Source: Dallia pectoralis
Lineage: Eukaryota; Chordata; Actinopteri; Esociformes; Umbridae
Length of the DNA stretch: 64,000 nt
NCBI GenBank assembly: GCA_029465975.1
Contig: CM055762.1
Location: 3,765,156 to 3,829,155 of the forward strand
Direction: 5' to 3'
Shown: in pieces, positions 58,846 to 64,000 of the stretch
How positions within the stretch are numbered: position 1 is the stretch's first letter
Layout of the letters: each line of letters starts with the position of its first letter
Notes under the pieces: generated by a model
Seen by the model: the letters and a program-made list of their open reading frames with translations, nothing else
What the model was told of the DNA's origin: nothing
Database searches by the model: none
Program-made: the position numbers and the translations under genes

Positions 58846-60775
58846 GTGAGGCGACGCTTTAGCATGGCAGACCACTACAAACACCCGCCCCATGTCAGCG
58901 CACCAACTCAGAATCACTCGGTGGCTACAGGAGCCTCAATCTACAAGTTGTCACCACAAGAAAGAACCCATAGGAGAAATATATTTTTCATTTCACCATA
59001 TATGTGTTCCACAGTAGAGCGAAAACTTCTGTTGGGTTCTCTGAGCTTAGAGCAACGCACTGCTGAAAAATTGCTCAATAGTGTACTTTAGAATGAAGTT
59101 CCCTCAAGGTCACAGGGGTTTGAAGTCTCTCCGTGCGTGTGCCGAGACGTGCACACACACACTCATACTTAATGCTGGTTAGCTCCTGCTTCTTTCTGCA
59201 TATCTATCTTCGGCTCTGTATGCCTATGCACCAATGAGTCGAGACGTTATGACGATCTGCCCTAAATACTGTGGGTCCTCTGTGTGTTGTCATAACAACG
59301 CCGGCCCATTAAGGCATGAACTCTACATGACCCCGGAAGGTGTTCTCTGGTATCTGGCACCAAGACATCACCATTAACAGCAGATTGAGCTCCTCTTGAA
59401 GTTGTGAGGTGGAGACGCTGTGGATCGGACTTGTTGGTCCAGCACGTCCCAAAGTTTACTTTCCCAGTTTTGTTTTACTTGCCACAGTAGACCTTCTGTC
59501 AGTTCGGACTGTTCGCTCGTGTCAACGAAGCTCCGGTCCTTACCCATGTCCTTACATGAGTGAAATCATTAAGTAAATAAATTATAAGTATTACAATCTG
59601 TTTTTTATCTTCAGTATGAACTATATGTTGATCTGTTTAACACTGGTTTTGCTTGCAACATGATTCCAGATGTATCATTTAATCGTTTTGACCATTATTC
59701 GACAATGTGGATAATATTACTTTAATTGAGCGAGAAGTTGTCCAAATCTTTCACTGGTAATGTATATATTTATATATATGTACATATATCACATACAAAA
59801 AACGAATTCTCACACGCATGCATACCGTTCAAGTCGTCAACTCAAAAATGGACTGCTAGTATGCGGTTTTTGGCACAAAGTGGGTCCCATAAATGCACTC
59901 AGCTCTTTGCAGACACATCGTCCTTGTCTGCTTAATTGCTTGCACTCGCCTCTGCGGGCTGAATCACACAGGTACCATGCAGTTCCGTTCCACATTTAGA
60001 TAATGGCTGTCATTTGTGGGCGTGAATATTGAATCTAATTATTTTTCACGCTTGTTTGACATTTTTTTTGTTTTTTTTCGCCCGTAAATTGAACTTGTTA
60101 AGCTCTTTTACAACGGCATTCCATTTTATTCAGCCGTTTTATTTTGCGCCGTCCCTGGCGGTTTTGATTAATTCTCCACGCCATTTCAATCCTCTTGCTC
60201 AGTGAATTTTGCTGAATAACTGCTACCTGAAGCTTTTGATGGCCATTCATAGCAGGTCGGACCGAGCTTTCAGAGCTGTTTGAATATTGAAATAAGGTTA
60301 ATTATTCGTAGGAGATTGGGCTTTTTGCTCCTGCTTTAAATGAAGTTATATCGACATTGCTTTGTTTCATTGATATATAACTAAATTGTCGCAGAGGTTC
60401 CAGAACGAGGTCTTTCGGCTCAAGTAGTTAATTAAAGTTTGGTTAAATAAGTAGGTGTGTGCACTCATCCACACCATTCGAGACAAATTAATCATACGCT
60501 GTTTAGTCCCGAGTCTGCTGATTAAATACGATGTGAGATTTCTCGTCCCCTGTCGTGGGTATATTCTTACTGTTCGTCTCTGTCTTCCTTCTCTCACATC
60601 CATCTTATCTCTTGTTTATCTCTTACGAATGTTACTCACTTTTCGCCTTGCTCCTACTTTGTTTCTTTCTCCGTCTCTCTCCTTCTCTCTCCTCCGCTCT
60701 CTCTCCTCTCCCCATCTCTCCCGTTCTTTCTCCTTTCACCCTCTCCTTTTCTCTGCCTCTCTGTGTCGATGTCAG
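58846..60775 (+). other. intron M-N (1,930 bp)
   Basis: Short CACACA run at 59150-59162 and a TATATA run at 59762-59785. A repeat-free stretch with several TAAT/ATTA words lies at 59980-60350. A 150-base CT-rich tract (60620-60765) leads to the acceptor CTCTGTGTCGATGTCAG. Confidence 0.8.
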
Positions 60776-60962
60776 ATCTCCTACTCTCTGCTGAACGACC
60801 GCAGCGGGGACTACCAGTACTTCCGCATTGACCCTGAGCTGGGCTCCATCTACACTGAGGCAGTGTTTGATCGTGAATCCAAGGGATCCTACCTGCTGGA
60901 GGTGAAGTCCGTGGACAGCTGGGAATCTGCCAGGCCAGGGAAACACGGGCAGCCTAACTCAG
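60776..60962 (+). CDS. cadherin exon N: second half of EC-h; GC donor
   Basis: Acceptor GTGTCGATGTCAG. The donor is GCAAGG at 60963 (exon end AACTCAG), a GC-AG intron. It is the only boundary that keeps the reading frame and restores the family sequence PNS-DTAYVR with exon O. Phase 0 in, one base out. Encodes ISYSLLNDRSGDYQYFRIDP, VFDRESKGSYLLEVKSVD (DRE motif) and ESARPGKHGQPNS. Confidence 0.92.
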
Positions 60963-61189
60963 GCAAGGCCAGCTTAAGTCAACTCAACCAACCTGAGGAA
61001 TGAAAAAGATGACCAACGCTTGATTTTCCTTCGCTTATTTAAAACAGAAAGTTATTACAGTTCCCCCCTCGCTACTACAGCGTGTGCATATTACTCTTGA
61101 TGAAAAAACATGTCGAAGTTTAATGTTAGGACAATGTTGAGTGAATGTCAGAAGTTATAAGAAGAAATAAAAAAAAATCGCAACATTTA

Positions 61190-61660
61190 AAAACAAACAC
61201 ATCACAGGCACATTTCTCCTCAGGCAATGCGTCCAAATGATATTATTTTATGGATGCAAAGACTGAGCTCATTGAAGGGCACAGCGAAAGACAGCGTCTA
61301 ATGGTTTAAGTGTAAAAGCGGCTGCTTGCCTGTAGATTATATCCCCATATTTAAAGCAGGCATAAACTATTTTTTTCATGTTAGGAATCCAATATTTTTT
61401 TGGTTTTTGTTTCTCTACTAAATTAATAGTTTGTGTTTCAAATGACATAACGAAGGTACTAATTTAATTGCAATCTGTCCAGGGCATTGATGTTTATTTA
61501 TGTTGCATTAGGCACTAATATACAACTTAAGAGTCGTCAATGATGCTCATTTACAATTTAAGAGTGGTTTCGGCAATGTTTGGAACTCAGACTCTAAGTA
61601 GGTATTGAAGGCTTGATTCCAAAGTGGTGGGCTGCACTTGAAATATAGATTTAATCTCTT
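61190..61660. repeat. dispersed repeat-like sequence, family uncertain
   Basis: Words such as GCGTCTAATGGTTTAAGTGT and GTAGATTATATCCCCATAT recall a dispersed repeat seen in salmonid-type genomes. Limits and class are uncertain. Confidence 0.3.
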
Positions 61661-62999
61661 CAGTCAGAGCAGCCTGAGGTAGAAATCAACAGAAAACACA
61701 TCCCACAAGGAGGTGGCATTGTCTCTGTGGCGCCCTACTGGTGGCGTTTCTAAGGAATCGGCTCTAGCGCTCAACGTTTCAGACCCTTCTTTTCTTGGCC
61801 TCTCCTCCTCCGGGCTCTCTATTGCAGGGGCCAAATGACTGTGAGACTCAGCTTGAGAACGGCCCCCTGATTTTGCTGTTTCCTCCTCTCCAGCTCAGTT
61901 TACTTGTCCGAAGCATCTTTGGGCCTGAGTTCTATTCTCGCTATTGGCCCAGATTGCTCTCTAGGATGCTCTCTCAGTCTTCCCCGACGAGGTCTGAATT
62001 GTTTACAGCTGGGGAGCGTCATGACAGGCCCCGCTGGCTACTCAAGGGAGGTTTTATAACCAACCAGCCTTCTTTCCTTCGGGGGCTTGGCGCAGCGCTG
62101 ATACAGCGGACGAGGGCTAAATTGCGGTTATTACAATAAAAAACACTTTTCGTCAGATGGTGTCTTTTTGGCTTTCCAAACTTGGAACTTAATACCCAGG
62201 TGTTCATGGTTGCGGTGCGTCTGAAAACATTTGAAATGCACAGTTTTTTCAGACGGGTCTCAGTGATTCAGTAGGAGAGGTTTGAATGGCTGTCTTATAA
62301 CGTCATTCACGACAGGTCCTCACTTCGTCCGGGTGGGTGGGTGGGGGGGAGATTCCCCCCTTCTGCTATCTGATATGCTTATCTCTCCACAGTGAAGCCT
62401 GGCGCCGCCATCGATAAACAACCCTACAGGTAGTTGTTGAGAATGCTGTTTTCATCGTGGATTATTAAAAGGGTCTCTCAGTCGGATTAGCTGATAATGA
62501 CTCGTCTGACAGCGTAAACACCGCTCAAATATTGAAGAGGTCAAGGAGAAAAGAACCTGATTTCGCAGTGGCATAAATGTAACATGAGATATGGAGACGA
62601 CTGGAGAGCTTTAGGCAGTCACGAATCCCTGAACAGCGCTTTGTTGCCTGCACAATGAGTCTTCATAGACCTTCCACACTGACCCCCACCCCCCCAACCA
62701 CCACCACCTCCTAGCCTTTCCGACACCTCATACTAATATTTATTTTCATTTGTGAAGAAACACATTCGCACATGTGTACCCACCCTAGCTCTCAAGCTTC
62801 TTGTTTCTTACGGCTTCCTTGCTCATTAAAGGAGTATACTGACTGGAATCGGAGCCCGGGAGTGAGGTGTCGCCGCCAAGTACACCAATGACAGTACAAG
62901 AATAGCACCCTATTGAGGTCGGATTGGAAACAAGACCTTGACGCGACGTCACCATTCACTACTCAAGTGAGATCTGGCACGATAGTGGCGTTGTGCGGC

Positions 63000-63192
63000 A
63001 ACAGCCGGAGGGGGCGAGGTAGAGACACCCCAGCGGCCGGATGGGGGCGGGGTCGAGACACGGCAGCGGCCGGAGGGGGCGGGGTCGAGACACGGCAGCG
63101 GCCGGAGGGGGCGGGGTCGAGACACGGCAGCGGCCGGAGGGGGTGGGGTCGAGACACGGCAGCGGCCGGAGGGGGCGGGGTCGAGACACGGC
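63000..63192 (+). repeat. 32-bp GC-rich minisatellite, about six copies
   Basis: CAGCGGCCGG recurs at 63031, 63064, 63096, 63128 and 63160, each followed by AGGGGGCGGGGTCGAGACA or a close variant. All frames stay open through it, giving spurious proline- or glycine-rich peptides. Confidence 0.93.
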
Positions 63193-63402
63193 ACCTGCGT
63201 GTCAATTCGTCTCGTCTCATCCCTCAAACTCCTAAAGACAGGATTAGTTGGGCTTGTTTCTCTGCCGAGTCGCATTATGCCAGAGTTAAACTGTAAACTA
63301 CGTCTGCAACCAGCTTAAATAATTGATCTTATCTTGACGAGTGTATTGCAAATTATGTTCCTTTTGATATTTATATCAAAGGCAGCATATTATATTGGGA
63401 CC

Positions 63403-63462
63403 CCCCCCACACACACACACACACACACACACCAACATACACCCACACACACCCACAACCAA
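63403..63462 (+). repeat. CA microsatellite
   Basis: C run, then (CA)n, then CCAACATACACCCACACAC-type degenerate repeat. Confidence 0.85.
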
Positions 63463-63721
63463 ACTTTTCCCGTGGGGTTATTTTCACATTCCGGCTACGG
63501 ATTGCTTCAGAGGGAAAGAAGTCTTAGTCTGAGGGAGAGACAAGTTGGAGAGATGTAAGGAGTAAATGAGGGTGAAGTTGGGAGTACGGAAAGAGAAATG
63601 GAAAGATGAAGAAGAGTGAGCGAGGGAGATAGCGGAGAGGATATGTTCAGGTTGACAGAATAAGAGCAGGGGCTCGGCGTTTTATCTCTCACTGTGCTCC
63701 CCGTCTCACTCCCTCTTTCAG

Positions 63722-63865
63722 ACACGGCGTACGTGAGGGTTTTCATCAGCGACGTGAACGATAACAAGCCTGTCTTCGCGCAGACGGCGTATGAAGTCGA
63801 CGTGGATGAGGACGCTGACGTGGGCTTCGCCGTTCTCACTGTCAGTGCTAATGACGAAGATGAAG
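63722..63865 (+). CDS. cadherin exon O: EC-h/EC-i linker and start of EC-i
   Basis: Acceptor CACTCCCTCTTTCAG; donor GTACGT at 63866. Two bases in, one out. Encodes DTAYVRVFISDVNDNKPVF (canonical linker) and YEVDVDEDADVGFAVLTV. The start of a calcium motif, SANDEDEG, is split at the donor. The gene continues past the window; 63866-64000 is the beginning of the next intron. Confidence 0.95.
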
Positions 63866-64000
63866 GTACGTGGTGGTGGAGTGGGAGAGAAGAAGCCACT
63901 TCCCGATCACTCTCGCGTCGTCCGTGTCCCGCGAGTGCTTCAGAGAGCACGGGGGCTCGTAGCTCCCTCGTCTGCTGTGACCTCAAAGCTACCACAGACT

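Larger units (their letters stand above)
60963..63721 (+). other. intron N-O (2,759 bp, GC-AG)
   Basis: Contains a dispersed-repeat-like stretch (61190-61660), the 32-bp GC-rich array (63010-63192), a CA run (63410-63432) and purine-rich sequence (63560-63650). Ends CACTCCCTCTTTCAG. Confidence 0.82.
20869..63865 (+). other. neural-cadherin-like gene (CadN / Hz-cadherin type), internal part, 15 exons
   Basis: A large type I membrane adhesion protein; only part of the ectodomain is here. Fifteen exons join in phase across 14 introns into 899 stop-free codons. They encode the end of one cadherin repeat, eight full repeats (a-h) and the start of a ninth (i). The order of diagnostic segments (TDENDCVPEFLQSIYSKDG, DDVNNNKPVFEKC, YEYFLREDTMIGTS, GKHGQPNSDTAYVR) agrees with my memory of 'neural-cadherin-like' proteins of fish and birds, relatives of Drosophila CadN and chicken Hz-cadherin. 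It does not fit FAT, Dachsous or protocadherins. Family members use calcium-rigidified repeats for cell-cell adhesion and carry EGF/LamG modules, one membrane span and a catenin-binding tail, all expected beyond 64000. N-terminal exons are absent or unrecognised. The exon structure is near certain; orthology is likely. Confidence 0.85.

Overview
This is a stretch of vertebrate, almost certainly teleost fish, nuclear DNA. It has GT-AG introns of 0.6 to 11 kb, very dense microsatellites and minisatellites, and fish-type transposons (L2-like LINE, Tc1/mariner, PIF/Harbinger, hAT, and a short LTR element). Several dispersed repeats resemble families I associate with salmonids, pike and relatives, but I cannot fix the species.

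The only protein-coding gene I can support runs on the + strand from 20869 to beyond the right edge. Fifteen consecutive exons (20869-21066, 21676-21901, 23561-23765, 34896-35007, 37850-38099, 41966-42108, 46994-47166, 49143-49311, 50519-50689, 51591-51763, 52756-52923, 57070-57319, 58718-58845, 60776-60962, 63722-63865) join in phase at all 14 junctions. Together they give 2697 nt (899 codons) without a stop. The product is part of a large cadherin ectodomain: the end of one cadherin repeat (EC), eight complete ECs (called a-h here) and the start of another (i). The sequence agrees with the invertebrate-type N-cadherins (Drosophila CadN, chicken Hz-cadherin, 'neural-cadherin-like' in fish and birds). 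The N-terminal exons are upstream or unrecognised. The rest of the ectodomain, membrane span and tail lie past 64000.

Layout: 1-20868 is non-coding and probably upstream intron. It holds a hAT remnant at the left edge, a 22-bp minisatellite (3269-3838), a decayed L2-like LINE (7140-9510), GT/CA tracts, and a young 2.9-kb non-autonomous LTR retrotransposon (17760-20638) whose two 378-bp LTRs look identical, inserted 230 bp before the first visible exon. The largest intron (23766-34895) holds a Tc1-like relic, a 24-bp minisatellite, a large imperfect palindrome, a two-gene Harbinger relic and an L2 relic with a nested SINE-like tail. Later introns are rich in tandem arrays.

The most unusual observation is that three tandem arrays are built on splice junctions of the cadherin gene. 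A 63-bp array starts at the donor after exon B and an 81-bp array starts at the donor after exon J. A 43-44-bp array has as its last unit the real acceptor of exon L, preceded by five look-alike acceptors. Also notable are a GC-AG intron after exon N and two EC junctions whose calcium-binding motifs are missing on both sides.
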